Positions 51,231 to 60,418 are shown, counted from the first letter of the stretch. The stretch is DNA of 64,000 nucleotides from Candidatus Poribacteria bacterium (GCA_018644665.1 JABGQA010000138.1:85700-149699), one strand, 5' to 3'. A program made the numbers and translations. Notes: generated by a model not told the origin, from the sequence alone.

Positions 51231-51274
51231 GCCATCTCTCGGTGATCGCCCTGCCTGTACGGCCGCGCGGCGCG

Positions 51275-52444
51275 TCACTTCGAGAAGTAGCTCCCCGGAA
51301 CGAACTTCGGCGGCGTGCGGTTCTCCGGGGTGTCTGGAATGAGCTCGAACGCGAAGCCGATTGGCGCCGGCCCGAGGTCCTTTGAGCGGCCGTTGTAGGT
51401 CGTCGCGCCCCATCTCACGCCCGTGGCGACCACGCGCAGTTCGGTGACCACGCGCGCGCCGGGATTCACCTCGACGACGCCGTCCACGTCGACGCCGCGC
51501 TCCGTATCCACCCTGAAGCCGGAGAACGGATTCTCCTCCTCCGTCGGCCCACGGCGCACGCGGACGTGTCCGGCGACGCTCATGCTCACGCGGGCGCCCT
51601 CGGCGCTCTCGACGCGCAACATCAGGCGAGCGTCTTCGACATCCTCGGCGCGCCACGACGGCGCCTCGCCACGGACATGGTCAACCATGTGGAAGCGCGC
51701 GAGCCTAGTGACGACGGCGGGTGGCGCCTCGAACTGCGACCCCACGGCAGTGTCCAGTGGGATGAGACCTTCAGCCTCGTCGGCCGTAAGCCACATGTAG
51801 TCGAAGTTATGCTGCCACGTCGACGCCTCGGGATCACCGGACCTCGGAAGATCGCGCATCGTCTCGCGGAGGATCAGGCCGCCTTCGGGGAACGTGCGCG
51901 CGTACCGGGGGTCGGCCGCGTACGCGCCTGGCGCATCCGTGTCGACGCGTTCGCGCGCGTCCCACGCGGCTAGGGCCTCCTCCAGAACGCTGAGTAGCCG
52001 GTCGGCGTTCGTCGTGTTGACTGACGCGAGCAGGTCGCCGTCAGCGGTGCAGGCGTACAGCCCCTGACGCGTTGCGGTCGGGTTGGTGCGGCCGGCGTAG
52101 TGGCCCTGTTCCGCGATGTGGCGGAAGAATTCGCCCTTTGCGTCATCCTGACGCTGCGTGTAGGAGCAGTTGTCCGTCACCGCGACGAACCTGGACTGTA
52201 GAAGGCGGACGATCCGATCATCTGAGAAGACGGACGCACGGCCCGTCACGCCATTGTTTCACACGGCCCCGAGCGGGTCTCCGTTCATCGCCCATATGAA
52301 CATGGGCCGTCCGGCCTCCGCCGCCTTGACCCGGCCGTCCCAGATGTCCGGGTTCCAAGAGATGTCCCGCCAGCGAGTCTCCTTGCTCGCGGAGCTAATG
52401 TGGGTCAGATCTCGCTCAAGACTGTTTGTGGACGCCGTGCTCAT
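51275..52444 (-). CDS. Thioredoxin-like selenoprotein (in-frame UGA read as Sec)
   Basis: 389 aa if UGA 52259-52261 is read through; Sec is residue 62. The segment before it, AEAGRPMFIWAMNGDPLGAV, runs straight into NNGVTGRASVFSDDRIV after the UGA with no shift of frame or similarity. The pattern KPxFxWxMNGHPLGCT-x-NNG is what I recall for Cys-containing homologues, with Cys where the UGA falls. The C-terminal two thirds hold a Cys (DNCSYTQ) and beta-rich domains. A SECIS-like hairpin begins 11 nt after the UGA. A frame starting at 52249 alone would lack the redox part of the fold. Likely redox role, substrate unknown. Confidence 0.75.
52229..52247 (-). promoter_or_regulatory. SECIS-like hairpin in the thioredoxin-like gene
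   Basis: On the mRNA: UGA, 11 nt, then GACGG / CCGUC stem, extendable by G-U and C-G pairs to 7 bp, around a loop CGUGC with G at the second position. Eighteen nt separate UGA and loop, within the window accepted for bacterial SECIS. Confidence 0.6.
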
Positions 52445-52473
52445 GGCGCTTCCCCCTTCTGTCGCGCTTGCCG

Positions 52474-53310
52474 TTACCCCTCGTCCCAGCCGAACGCCTC
52501 CACCTCTGGAGGCCCCTCCATATACCCCAACGACGCCAGAAACTCATCGGCGGCGCGGAGCGTGTCGAAGAACGCGTCGCCGCGGCCGTAGTTGAAAAAG
52601 CCGTGGTCCTCGCCCGCGTAGGCGTGCAATTCGCAACGAGCGCCTGCGGCGGCCATCGCGTCGGCGAATAGCTCCGCCGTGCGAAACGGCACGGTCCGAT
52701 CCGCCTCACCGTGGAACACGATCGCGGGCGGTGCGCTTGCGGCGACGTGATGGTACGGCGAGATTGGGGCTCCGTCCTGCCCGTCGAGCTGCGTCGCAAT
52801 GCCTTCCTGGCGAGAGCGGTCGTCTGCGGTCAGCCCTGTCACGGGCGCGAAGACCGTCACGGGGTTGAACAGCACGAGCGCGTCCGGCTTCGAGTCTCGC
52901 GCGCCGTCGCGGTCGGGAATGACGCCCGCGCACGCCGCCAGGTGGCCGCCCGCAGAGCCGCCGCCCGCAGCGATACGACTGGGGTCGACGCCCAGTTCCG
53001 ACGCGTGCGCGCGGACCCAGGCGATCGCGGCGCGAGCGTCGTCCACGGCATCGAACGGCGTCGTGCCGTGCCGACCTCGCACGCGGTATTCCGCGCTGAT
53101 CGCCACCAAGCCGCGTGACGCGAGATACGCGCAGTGCGGGTAGAACTGCGTCGGTGTGCCGCCCGTCCAGCCGCCACCGAAGAAGAAGACTGCGGCCGCT
53201 CTGGGTTCTGCGGCGGCGGCTGTCGAGGAGCCGTCGGGCGGCTCGAATATGTGTAGAGCGAGTTCGGCGCCGTCACGCTCCAAGTACGGGATCTGTCGCG
53301 TGGGTTGCAT
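52474..53310 (-). CDS. Alpha/beta hydrolase, acetylesterase (BD-FAE-like)
   Basis: 278 aa. Catalytic Ser in AAGGGSAGGHLA (about 125), Asp in HGEADRTVPF (about 208) and His in EDHGFFNY (about 240). The oxyanion motif reads FGGGWTGG where HGGG is usual. Typical of carbohydrate or feruloyl acetylesterases; next to a GH5-type enzyme this would fit deacetylation of a plant- or algal-type glycan, which is inference. Begins 9 bp after the PhyH frame. Confidence 0.82.
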   Translation of the reverse strand: MQPTRQIPYLERDGAELALHIFEPPDGSSTAAAAEPRAAAVFFFGGGWTGGTPTQFYPHCAYLASRGLVAISAEYRVRGRHGTTPFDAVDDARAAIAWVRAHASELGVDPSRIAAGGGSAGGHLAACAGVIPDRDGARDSKPDALVLFNPVTVFAPVTGLTADDRSRQEGIATQLDGQDGAPISPYHHVAASAPPAIVFHGEADRTVPFRTAELFADAMAAAGARCELHAYAGEDHGFFNYGRGDAFFDTLRAADEFLASLGYMEGPPEVEAFGWDEG

Positions 53311-53319
53311 TCGCGTCCC

Positions 53320-54160
53320 TCAGGTGTACCCGCCGACGCCCAACAACTCCCGCGTCTCGTCGTCGCCGTCCTCCAGGAGGCGGTCGGCCAGGCCGTTCTC
53401 CGGCTTCACGCCGTACGGAGAGCGCTTCATCCATGTAGGTGTGTACGACAGGATCAGCAGCCGGCGCTTCTCCCCATCCGGCGGGGGTGGGCATCGCCCG
53501 GCGCCACAGGCTGCTGTGGATAATGACACACGTCCCCGCCGGCGCCCGCACTGCGACCTGCCCCGGCACATCCGCGTGGTCGTCGCCGTCAGGATGCACC
53601 GTGTGCCTCAGATGCGAGCCGGGCAAGATGCACACAGGACCGTTTGGGTCGTTCAGTTCGTCGAGGTAGATGAGGCAGTCCAGGGCCTGGGGCGGGCAGA
53701 AGAAGCGGGGCAGCGGGTCCGAAAGGACTCGATGGTGTCCGTGCCAGTGGGTTGGCTGATTGTCCGCGCCTGGATAGCTGATCCGCGCGCTCAGACCACG
53801 GACCTGGACGAGCGGCCCCAGGACGGCGCGGGCAATGGACAGGGTCGGCGGGTAGTTCAGTAGCCGCAGGAACGCCTCGTCTTTGTCCATCAGATGTCGC
53901 AGGAACAGACCGCCGAACCGCCGTGACATGCTGACGCCGATGGCCTCCTTCTCGCGGGCCTCGACGTCGTCCAACGCGGCCCGGAGGTCGCGCAGCTCGT
54001 CGCCAGCGAATAGGCGCTCACGGAGCAGATAGCCTCGGCAGACGAGATGGTCGATCTCGGCGGGGGAGGCGTGGACCTCGACATCGCGCATCGGGTCGGA
54101 CAGGTCGTGGTTCAGCACTCGGTACGTGATGGTGTGTCGATCGTCGCGCGTCGTACCCAC
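53320..54160 (-). pseudogene. Frameshifted PhyH family gene
   Basis: Reads as a PhyH protein for 226 residues (GTG start at 54160), then goes out of frame. Removing one C from a run of five (G-run 53483-53487 on the plus strand) restores the expected C-terminus (PDGEKRRLLILSYTPTW...) and gives 279 aa ending at 53320. Ligand positions are also off: HWHGHH (138-143) has no Asp two after His, and the distal motif reads SSLWRRAMP where WHR is expected. So either a decayed gene or one sequencing indel in a divergent, non-catalytic PhyH relative. Confidence 0.72.
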
Positions 54161-54164
54161 CGTC

Positions 54165-54971
54165 CTACTCCCTGTCGACGGCGGCCTCCGTCCCGCCGGG
54201 GGTCCAGTCTACGATGCCGCCGTCCATGCGCTCCAGCAGCGGCAGCGCCTGCGCGAGCACGCTGTGCTGCGTGGCGACGTCGTGCGCGCCCCCGAGAGGC
54301 CGGCCGAGCCCGAACGGGGTATACAGCGATCGCGGCGGATTCACGCGCTCCGTCACCTCACGACTGAGGGTGATGGATACGGTCGGGATGCCCCGCGACT
54401 CGATCTCCCGCTGTACCAGTCCGACGGACCGGTGGCACAGCCCTCAGGCGGGCGTGAGCAGCGCGTAGTCGACCTTACCCTCGACGAGCGCCGACGCAAT
54501 CTCCGGCCCTGTCACCTCGACCAGAGTCGCGACGTGGCTGCCGACGATGTGTCCCATGAGACTGAAGGCATCGTGAGCCAACGAACCCACGACGCCCTCG
54601 TCAGCCAGTTCACGGAGGCGGCCCGCCGGCAGAACGACGTTGAGGTCGAGGTCCGCCTCGCGGTGGTCGTAGTAGTCGTGCGTAATCACCACATCGGCCG
54701 GCGCGGCATCGACCGGCACCCGGCGCGCCGTCGGATCTCCGTCTGGGTCGAACATGTCGAAGGGAGGCTGAGAGTCTAGGTGCACGCCCGCCGTCGTGAC
54801 GAGCGCCAAACGGCCATCACGTAGGGGCTTGCCCGCCTCGGCCAAGGGCGTGGGCGCCAAGGTCTCGATGTCGCTGTTGACGGCCCATTCGCGGACAAGT
54901 TCGTGATCGCGCGCGTAGCGCCGGGCGGCAAGTTGGTTCCGTAGCCGTCGGGCGCGACCAGCGAGCGCCAT
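54165..54971 (-). CDS. Glycine/sarcosine/betaine/D-proline reductase selenoprotein-B family protein (Sec-containing)
   Basis: 268 aa with UGA 54444-54446 read as Sec at about residue 176. The N-terminal part (LALVTTAGVHL, TARRVPVDAAPADVVITHDYYDH) and the stretch DYALLTPA-U-GLCHRSVGLVQREIE are the GrdB/PrdB family pattern, with a UxxC redox motif as in U-G-T-C of GrdB. After the UGA the frame continues through GIPTVSIT and NPPRSLYTPFGLGRPLG, also family-typical, to TAG 54165. A SECIS-like hairpin follows the UGA by 2 nt. Start ATG 54971 with GGGAGA upstream. GrdB-type subunits reduce C-N bonds of amino compounds; stand-alone forms of this size have no settled function. Confidence 0.82.
54410..54441 (-). 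promoter_or_regulatory. SECIS-like hairpin in the GrdB-family gene
   Basis: On the mRNA: GCUGU...ACAGC basal stem, a 3-nt bulge, then an 8-bp upper stem (ACCGGUCC / GGACUGGU) around loop GUC with G first. Eighteen nt lie between the UGA and the loop. Stronger than the hairpin in the sister gene. Confidence 0.68.
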
Positions 54972-55071
54972 CGCGGGTCTCCCTGTCATTCGCGCGGGCA
55001 CGCGGTATCGCATGGCTTCGCGACCGGTGCGATGCGTGGAGGAACGGCCGAATCGAGCGGTGCGAGGAGGA

Positions 55072-55147
55072 TGGCACGCCCAGAGGGACTTGAACCCCCA
55101 ACCTACGGTTTTGGAGACCGTCGCTCTACCAGTTGAGCTATAGGCGT
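55072..55147 (-). tRNA. tRNA-Trp (CCA anticodon)
   Basis: 76 nt including an encoded CCA end. Acceptor ACGCCTA/TGGGCGT, D arm with TAGCTC AACTGGTA GAGC, anticodon loop CTCCAAA on an ACGGT/ACCGT stem, T loop TTCAAGT on GGGGG/CCCTC. G73 discriminator, as in bacterial tRNA-Trp. Confidence 0.97.
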
Positions 55148-55166
55148 ACCCTGCTCACGGTGAGAC

Positions 55167-55195
55167 ATTTTAGCCGACGGCCCCCACGCAGACAA
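55167..55195 (-). promoter_or_regulatory. Promoter of tRNA-Trp and probably the selenoprotein unit
   Basis: TTGTCT, exactly 17 bp, TAAAAT on the minus strand, ending 20 bp before the tRNA. With 100 bp from the tRNA to the first protein gene and no terminator seen between, the operon may be co-transcribed with the tRNA. Confidence 0.65.
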
Positions 55196-55337
55196 CCTAA
55201 CCGGCGCCCATTCGGCGCCCGTAAGACGAAGCCGGCGCCGTAGAATCAGAGGCTGCTAGCTTGACACAGGGGACCGTGGCCACGAACCATTGTCCGGCCC
55301 GCCGCCGACAGACCGACCACCTGCGTCCGGGGCAGAG

Positions 55338-58300
55338 ATGACCGCGCGCCCAGCACAGACTCTCGCCCTGGTGATCGCAGTCTCTGTCGCGTGCGCTTCA
55401 GGGGCACGGGCGGCGCTCTCTCTTACGGAATCCGGCCGAAGCGACTCTCCCGCCGTGACCCCGCGCGAGATCCTCGTGCGGCTACGCGACCATCGTGACA
55501 TCGTGGGCGACGCGAGCCTCGCGGGAGCCCACCGTCGGTGGGATCTGGATTCCGCGGAGCGGGTCGTGACGCCGAAGCCGGGGGCTCACCAACTGCGCAC
55601 GGCGATCGAACGCACATGGGTGCTGCGCTTCTCGCGCCATGTGGACCTAGCCGCGGCCATCGCCGACTACGAGACGGTCGCCTCCATCGACTGGGCGGAA
55701 CCCAACACGCTGTACCGCACGCTACAGGGCGCAGTCGTCCCGGACGACCCGGAATACGAGAACCTGTGGAACCTGCCGGGCATCGCCATGCCTCGCGCGT
55801 GGGCGATTGAGCGCGGCGACCCTTCGGTTGTCGTCGCCGTCATAGACACCGGGACAACGCTGGGCCATCCCGACCTCGAGGGACAGCTCTGGCAGAACCA
55901 GGGCGAGGTCCCCGGCAACGGCCGAGACGACGACGCGAACGGATTCGTAGATGACGTCCACGGATGGGACTTCGTCGACGCTCCCACGGCCTCGGGACGG
56001 GGCGACTTCAACGAGCCAGATGGCGACCCAACCGACGAAACGGGTCACGGCACACACGTATCGGGCATCGTGTCCGCGCGCCCGGACAACGGCATCGACA
56101 TAGCGGGAGTCGCGTGGAATTGCCGCCTGATGGCTGTGCGATCCGGCTTCGCTGCGAGCGGCGGGGGCACCTTCCTACAGGAAGACGACTCGTCGGCGGG
56201 GATCATCTACGCGGTCGAGAACGGCGCATCGGTCATAAACATGAGCTGGGGCGATGAGCGGGGATCGCGCCTGCTCAGAGACACGCTTCGCTACGCGAAC
56301 GCCATGGGCGTAGTACTCGTGAGCGCGTCGGGCAACGAGAACCACCCGTCGGTTCTGTACCCGGCCGCGTTCCCCGAGGTCATCTCGGTCGCAGCCTCGG
56401 CTCGCGACGGCGGGGCCGCGCGCTTCACGAACGCCACGGCCGAAGTAGATCTTGCCGCGCCGGGGGTGAGCATCCTCAGCCTGCACACCGAGGGACGCGT
56501 CCGGACGCTGAGCGGGACGTCGATGTCGGCGCCGCACGTCGCGGGAGTCGCGGCGCTGATGCTCTCGAAGCGCCCCGGCCTACGCGTCGACGAGGTGAAG
56601 CGGCTGCTGGTAGCGTCGGGGTCCGCGCTCGTGGACGAAGGGCGAGCCGTCGGCGTGCCACTGCTCAACGCCGCGAACGCGCTCATGGCCAGCGAATCGC
56701 TCATCGCTGAGATCGCGTACCCCGGGCCTCGGCTCGGCGGCGATCGCTCCGTGGAAATCGTGGGATCGGTTGGCGGCCCGGATTACGCGGGGTACCGCCT
56801 GTCGATCGGCGAGACCTCTACGCCAGCGACATGGACCCCACTCGTCGACGCGCGGGGACGAGACGACGCCGGGTTCAACCGCCTGTTGTACGTTTGGGAC
56901 ACATCCGCGTTGGCGGAAGGCACATACACACTACGCCTGGAGACGTACGCGTCGACGGGCTCGTTCGTCCGCGACCAGCGCCTCGTCGAGGTTGACCACA
57001 CACCGCCCCGCGTGCTGCGGCACGAGTTGTTCCACGCCCTCTCCGGCGGGCTCGGCGTGCCGTTCCTATGGGTGGAGTTTGACGATACCGCGCTCGCGTC
57101 TCTCACTGTCCGCGACTCGGGGACGGGCGTCGTCCACGACGCGACGGAGTTCGCAACGCCGCAGCGCCACTTCATCCTGTCGTTGACGGACTCCGTTCCC
57201 GATGGGGCGTGGGAGTACACGTTCGTGGCGCGGAACTTCGCGGGCATGGAGACGACAGTCGAGGGGGTTGCGTCAGGCGGGCGGGAGGTCGCGAATCCCG
57301 GCAATCGGGCCGTGCAACCCGGGAACCGTCTGCCGTCCCTGGACGTGGCGCCACGTCTGGTGGACTTCAACGGCAACGGCCTCCCTGAAATCGTCGGCTC
57401 GTCGCCGGGCACAGAAGGCTTCGTGTTCACGCAGGTGTTCGAGGCACGCGACGGCGGACAGCTCCGATCGGTCCATCAGTTCCCAGACTTCTTCACGCCG
57501 CTCGATGTCGGCGACCTCGACGGGGACGGGCTGGTCGAGGCCCTCGGACAGGTCGGTGACGACCTGATCGTGATCGAGGCCCCCGCTGTGGGACAGTTCC
57601 CGTCGGAGCTCATCTGGACCGGTGACAGGATGAAGCACGGACGCATCGTCGACGCGGACGGCGACGGCTCCGCGGAACTGCTCGCGACGACCGCCGGCTC
57701 TAACCTGGTTGTCATACGCGCCGTGGGCGACAACGCGTTCGAGGAGATCGCTTCCCTACGGAACGCCACGGAGGGCCTGAACTTTTTCGCCCGGTCACGC
57801 GTCGTCGATGACATCGACGGAGATGGGCGACGCGAGATATTCATGGGCGACGCCGACGGCAGCCTGGTCGCGTTCCGATGGGACGGAGCCACGCTTCGCC
57901 AAGTGTGGGAAACGCAGACGGTATTCAGCGCGATCCACGACGTCGCTTCGGGCGTGTTCCTAGGGCGTCGGAGCGTGGTCGTGCTGGGCGAGGAGTCGTT
58001 CGGGGTGACACCCCGAGGCGGCGCGATGTCCACAGTCGCCGTCTATATATGGGATGAGAACTCCGCGGGACTGGAAGTCCACCCGACGCCGCGCCGCGCC
58101 ATCCGCCGCCTGCGACAGCGTGATGACCGGGCCCGGTTGCTCACGGGGCGGCTGGCGACCGAGGGCGACGACCTGATTGCCGTGATCTCCGGGGGTCAAG
58201 TATACCTGCTCCGCATGGCGGCGTCGGGTGAGTTGGCGCTGGATTGGGCGGGACGCGCCGACCCCACGCTGTCGCCGGTATTCCTCGACCTTGATGGCGA

Positions 58301-59234
58301 CGGGCGGGCGTCGCTGCTCTACAACGAGCGCGGCTTCCTAAACGTGCTCACTCCCGATGGCGCGCCTACCCAAGCGACGAGGCCGTTCGCGCTCGACGTT
58401 ACTGCCTTGAGTTCCCGATCCGTGCACCTCACGTGGCGGTGGGCCGGGGACAGCTCGCAAGGCGTCGTCTACCGCGCCGTTGGAGACGATGGCGAGTTTG
58501 CCGCGTTGGCCGACGCGACCGGGGAGCCGACGTACACGGACGAAGCGGTGCACGAGGGGGAGCGGTACCGGTACGAGGTACACGTTGGTGAGGCGGCCTC
58601 CGACGCCGTCGGCATCTTCATCGGCGAACAGCCCCGTCTCGTGTCGGCGGAGGCGCTGACGACATCGCGCGTGCGCCTCGCGTACAGCCTCCCGATGAAC
58701 GGCAGCGCGCGGCAGGCGTCGGTCTACCGCGTCATAGCCGCCGGTGGCGACCCGCGCGCGTGGACGCCGACATCCGTCGCCCGGCAGGGCCGCGAGGAGG
58801 AGGTGATCCTCACGTTCTCGCCGACATCTCCCCCTCCGGGAGACTACAGCGTGGAGATCGCACGCCCCAACGACGTGCGCAGCGCGGACGACATGCCGGT
58901 TGACGCTTCGGCCCGCTCGACCACATTGCATATCCCGACGGAGCCCCCGCTGCCTACGGACCTCAGCCGCCTGCGTGTGTATCCAAATCCGGTGTACGTG
59001 CGCCGCAACCACTCGGCGCGCGTGGAGTTCGCGGGGATGCCGGCGGGAGCCATCGCGCGGGTGTATTCCGTGGACGGCGGGCTCGTTGTGGAAGGCGTCG
59101 CCGACGAGCACCGCAACGCGTGGAGTTGGGATCTCCTGAACGACTCCTTACGACCCGTGGCCCCCGGCGTCTACATATACTCGGTGGAGTGGGGAGGCCG
59201 ACGACGCGCCGGAAAGCTGGCCGTGGTCCGCTGA
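55338..59234 (+). CDS. Secreted subtilisin-like S8 protease with integrin-like repeats and a FlgD/Por-type C-terminus
   Basis: 1298 aa. Signal peptide (cleavage after GARA). Catalytic Asp170 (VIDTGTT), His237 (GHGTHVSG) and Ser395 (SGTSMSAPH) are intact. N-terminal prodomain with a WAEPN-type end near residue 130. After the catalytic domain come Ig-like parts, FG-GAP/VCBS-like Ca-binding repeats (DLDGDGLVE, DADGDGSAE, DIDGDGRRE; about 730-860), a Fn3-like domain (about 1030-1100) and a C-terminal YPNPVYV...GVYIYSVEW module. This layout is common in FCB-type surface proteins. Function: extracellular proteolysis. TTGACA at 55261 has only a poor -10 behind it. Confidence 0.88.
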   Translation: MTARPAQTLALVIAVSVACASGARAALSLTESGRSDSPAVTPREILVRLRDHRDIVGDASLAGAHRRWDLDSAERVVTPKPGAHQLRTAIERTWVLRFSRHVDLAAAIADYETVASIDWAEPNTLYRTLQGAVVPDDPEYENLWNLPGIAMPRAWAIERGDPSVVVAVIDTGTTLGHPDLEGQLWQNQGEVPGNGRDDDANGFVDDVHGWDFVDAPTASGRGDFNEPDGDPTDETGHGTHVSGIVSARPDNGIDIAGVAWNCRLMAVRSGFAASGGGTFLQEDDSSAGIIYAVENGASVINMSWGDERGSRLLRDTLRYANAMGVVLVSASGNENHPSVLYPAAFPEVISVAASARDGGAARFTNATAEVDLAAPGVSILSLHTEGRVRTLSGTSMSAPHVAGVAALMLSKRPGLRVDEVKRLLVASGSALVDEGRAVGVPLLNAANALMASESLIAEIAYPGPRLGGDRSVEIVGSVGGPDYAGYRLSIGETSTPATWTPLVDARGRDDAGFNRLLYVWDTSALAEGTYTLRLETYASTGSFVRDQRLVEVDHTPPRVLRHELFHALSGGLGVPFLWVEFDDTALASLTVRDSGTGVVHDATEFATPQRHFILSLTDSVPDGAWEYTFVARNFAGMETTVEGVASGGREVANPGNRAVQPGNRLPSLDVAPRLVDFNGNGLPEIVGSSPGTEGFVFTQVFEARDGGQLRSVHQFPDFFTPLDVGDLDGDGLVEALGQVGDDLIVIEAPAVGQFPSELIWTGDRMKHGRIVDADGDGSAELLATTAGSNLVVIRAVGDNAFEEIASLRNATEGLNFFARSRVVDDIDGDGRREIFMGDADGSLVAFRWDGATLRQVWETQTVFSAIHDVASGVFLGRRSVVVLGEESFGVTPRGGAMSTVAVYIWDENSAGLEVHPTPRRAIRRLRQRDDRARLLTGRLATEGDDLIAVISGGQVYLLRMAASGELALDWAGRADPTLSPVFLDLDGDGRASLLYNERGFLNVLTPDGAPTQATRPFALDVTALSSRSVHLTWRWAGDSSQGVVYRAVGDDGEFAALADATGEPTYTDEAVHEGERYRYEVHVGEAASDAVGIFIGEQPRLVSAEALTTSRVRLAYSLPMNGSARQASVYRVIAAGGDPRAWTPTSVARQGREEEVILTFSPTSPPPGDYSVEIARPNDVRSADDMPVDASARSTTLHIPTEPPLPTDLSRLRVYPNPVYVRRNHSARVEFAGMPAGAIARVYSVDGGLVVEGVADEHRNAWSWDLLNDSLRPVAPGVYIYSVEWGGRRRAGKLAVVR

Positions 59235-59319
59235 CGCGGGCATGTCTCTGTCTCGGCGCTTGCGGCTACTTCCACACTTGCGTCGCGTTGCGCCCCCCTC
59301 GTCCGCAGGAATCTCCACT

Positions 59320-60390
59320 ATGACCTTGCCGCACAGCGAACACACCACCCGCATGGCGCTCGCCTCGTTGGACGGAATCGGAGCCGCGAGCTACGAGCAA
59401 CTCCTGAGAGAGTTCGGCTCGGCCGAGGAGACCGTCGGGGTCAACATCACGGCGTTGCATTCGCTCCCCGGCATCTCGCTCAGCATGGCGGAGCGCATCA
59501 TCGCCCTGCGGGACACACTCGACCCTGTGCGGGAACGCTGGGAATCGCTCAAGGGGCGACGGGTCGTCGCGCGGCTGAGTGACACACCGGAGTACCCGGG
59601 ACAGCTACGCAAGATCCCAGGCGCGCCTCCTCTCCTGTTGACGTGGGGCGCGGAAGGCATGCTCCCCGAGCGCTCCGTTGCGATCGTCGGGACGCGCAAC
59701 CCGTGTCCCGAAGGCCTCGAAGCCGCGGCCACCGCGGCGCGCCTCGCGCGCGAGGACGGATGGTGCGTCGTGAGTGGACTCGCCCGCGGCATCGACGCCG
59801 CCGCGCACCGCGGCGCGCTGGCGGCCGCGGAGGACGGCGAGTGGGCGTCCATCGCCGTCGTCGGGCACGACCTGACGTCGATGTACCCGCCGGAGCACCG
59901 GCGATTGGCGGTCGAGATCGGCTGTGCCGGGGCGGTGGCGTCCGAATGCCTGTTCGGCGCCGTCGGCGCGCGCCGGCTTGTGCGCCGCAATCGGATCATC
60001 AGTGGCCTTTGTCGCGGGGTGATGCTCATACAGAGCGGCCAGAAGGACGGAGCGCTACACACAGCGCGGTTCGCCGAGCGGCAACGCCGCGACGTGGCGG
60101 TCTGGGACCCGACCGAGCTGAGCGTCCCATCGGCGGGCACGGCCGAACTTGTGTCGCGAGGAAGGCGACACTACAATGCCGCGAATTTCGCCGACTGGCT
60201 GGATCATCTGGGCAGCCGGACGGAGTTTCCCGACCCGATGTTGCTCTTCGACAAGAGCGAACGTCCGGCTCGGGGCTACTGGCTTGGCGCCCGCGAAACG
60301 GTCCGCGCGGCCGGGGGTTGCGGAGCCGAGGCGGTTGTGCCAGACTACCGCGCGGTTGACAGCCAGGGCGCCTGTGGAAGCCCATGGTGA
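59320..60390 (+). CDS. dprA: DNA-processing protein DprA
   Basis: 356 aa from ATG 59320; ATG 59242 (382 aa) and ATG 59353 (345 aa) are alternatives. N-terminal helix-hairpin-helix part (SLDGIGAASYEQLLREFGS), then the Rossmann core SVAIVGTRNPCPEGLE, VVSGLARGIDAAAHRGAL, and RRNRIISGL. DprA loads RecA on incoming single-stranded DNA during natural transformation. The C-terminal 60 residues after the core are unlike typical DprA and lack a clear winged-helix. No competence neighbours are present. Confidence 0.87.
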   Translation: MTLPHSEHTTRMALASLDGIGAASYEQLLREFGSAEETVGVNITALHSLPGISLSMAERIIALRDTLDPVRERWESLKGRRVVARLSDTPEYPGQLRKIPGAPPLLLTWGAEGMLPERSVAIVGTRNPCPEGLEAAATAARLAREDGWCVVSGLARGIDAAAHRGALAAAEDGEWASIAVVGHDLTSMYPPEHRRLAVEIGCAGAVASECLFGAVGARRLVRRNRIISGLCRGVMLIQSGQKDGALHTARFAERQRRDVAVWDPTELSVPSAGTAELVSRGRRHYNAANFADWLDHLGSRTEFPDPMLLFDKSERPARGYWLGARETVRAAGGCGAEAVVPDYRAVDSQGACGSPW

Positions 60391-60400
60391 GCGAGTTTCG

Positions 60401-60418
60401 AGGGCATGTAATTGCCCT
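60401..60418 (+). terminator. dprA terminator candidate
   Basis: AGGGCA / TGCCCT stem with loop TGTAAT, followed by TTTACA. The end of this element overlaps the -35 of the next promoter. Confidence 0.5.

Noticed and set aside
52259..52261. UGA in the thioredoxin-like gene as the end of a separate 61-residue protein
   Set aside because: The two frames are collinear without shift and a hairpin with the same spacing as in the neighbouring Sec gene is present. A nonsense mutation remains possible but less likely.
53273..53486. C-terminus of PhyH as translated without correction
   Set aside because: After the C-run it becomes Arg/Pro-rich and unlike PhyH, and overlaps the esterase start; the other frame restores the family sequence.
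54444..54446. UGA in the GrdB-family gene as a true stop giving a pseudogene
   Set aside because: Family-typical sequence continues in frame for 92 codons, the UGA falls at the known Sec site, and a SECIS-like hairpin follows.
59148..59354. Small minus-strand frame with CSLCGK near its start, a possible zinc-ribbon protein
   Set aside because: It runs into the 3' end of the protease gene and overlaps the dprA start region; the rest of the frame is low in complexity. Kept only as a remote possibility.
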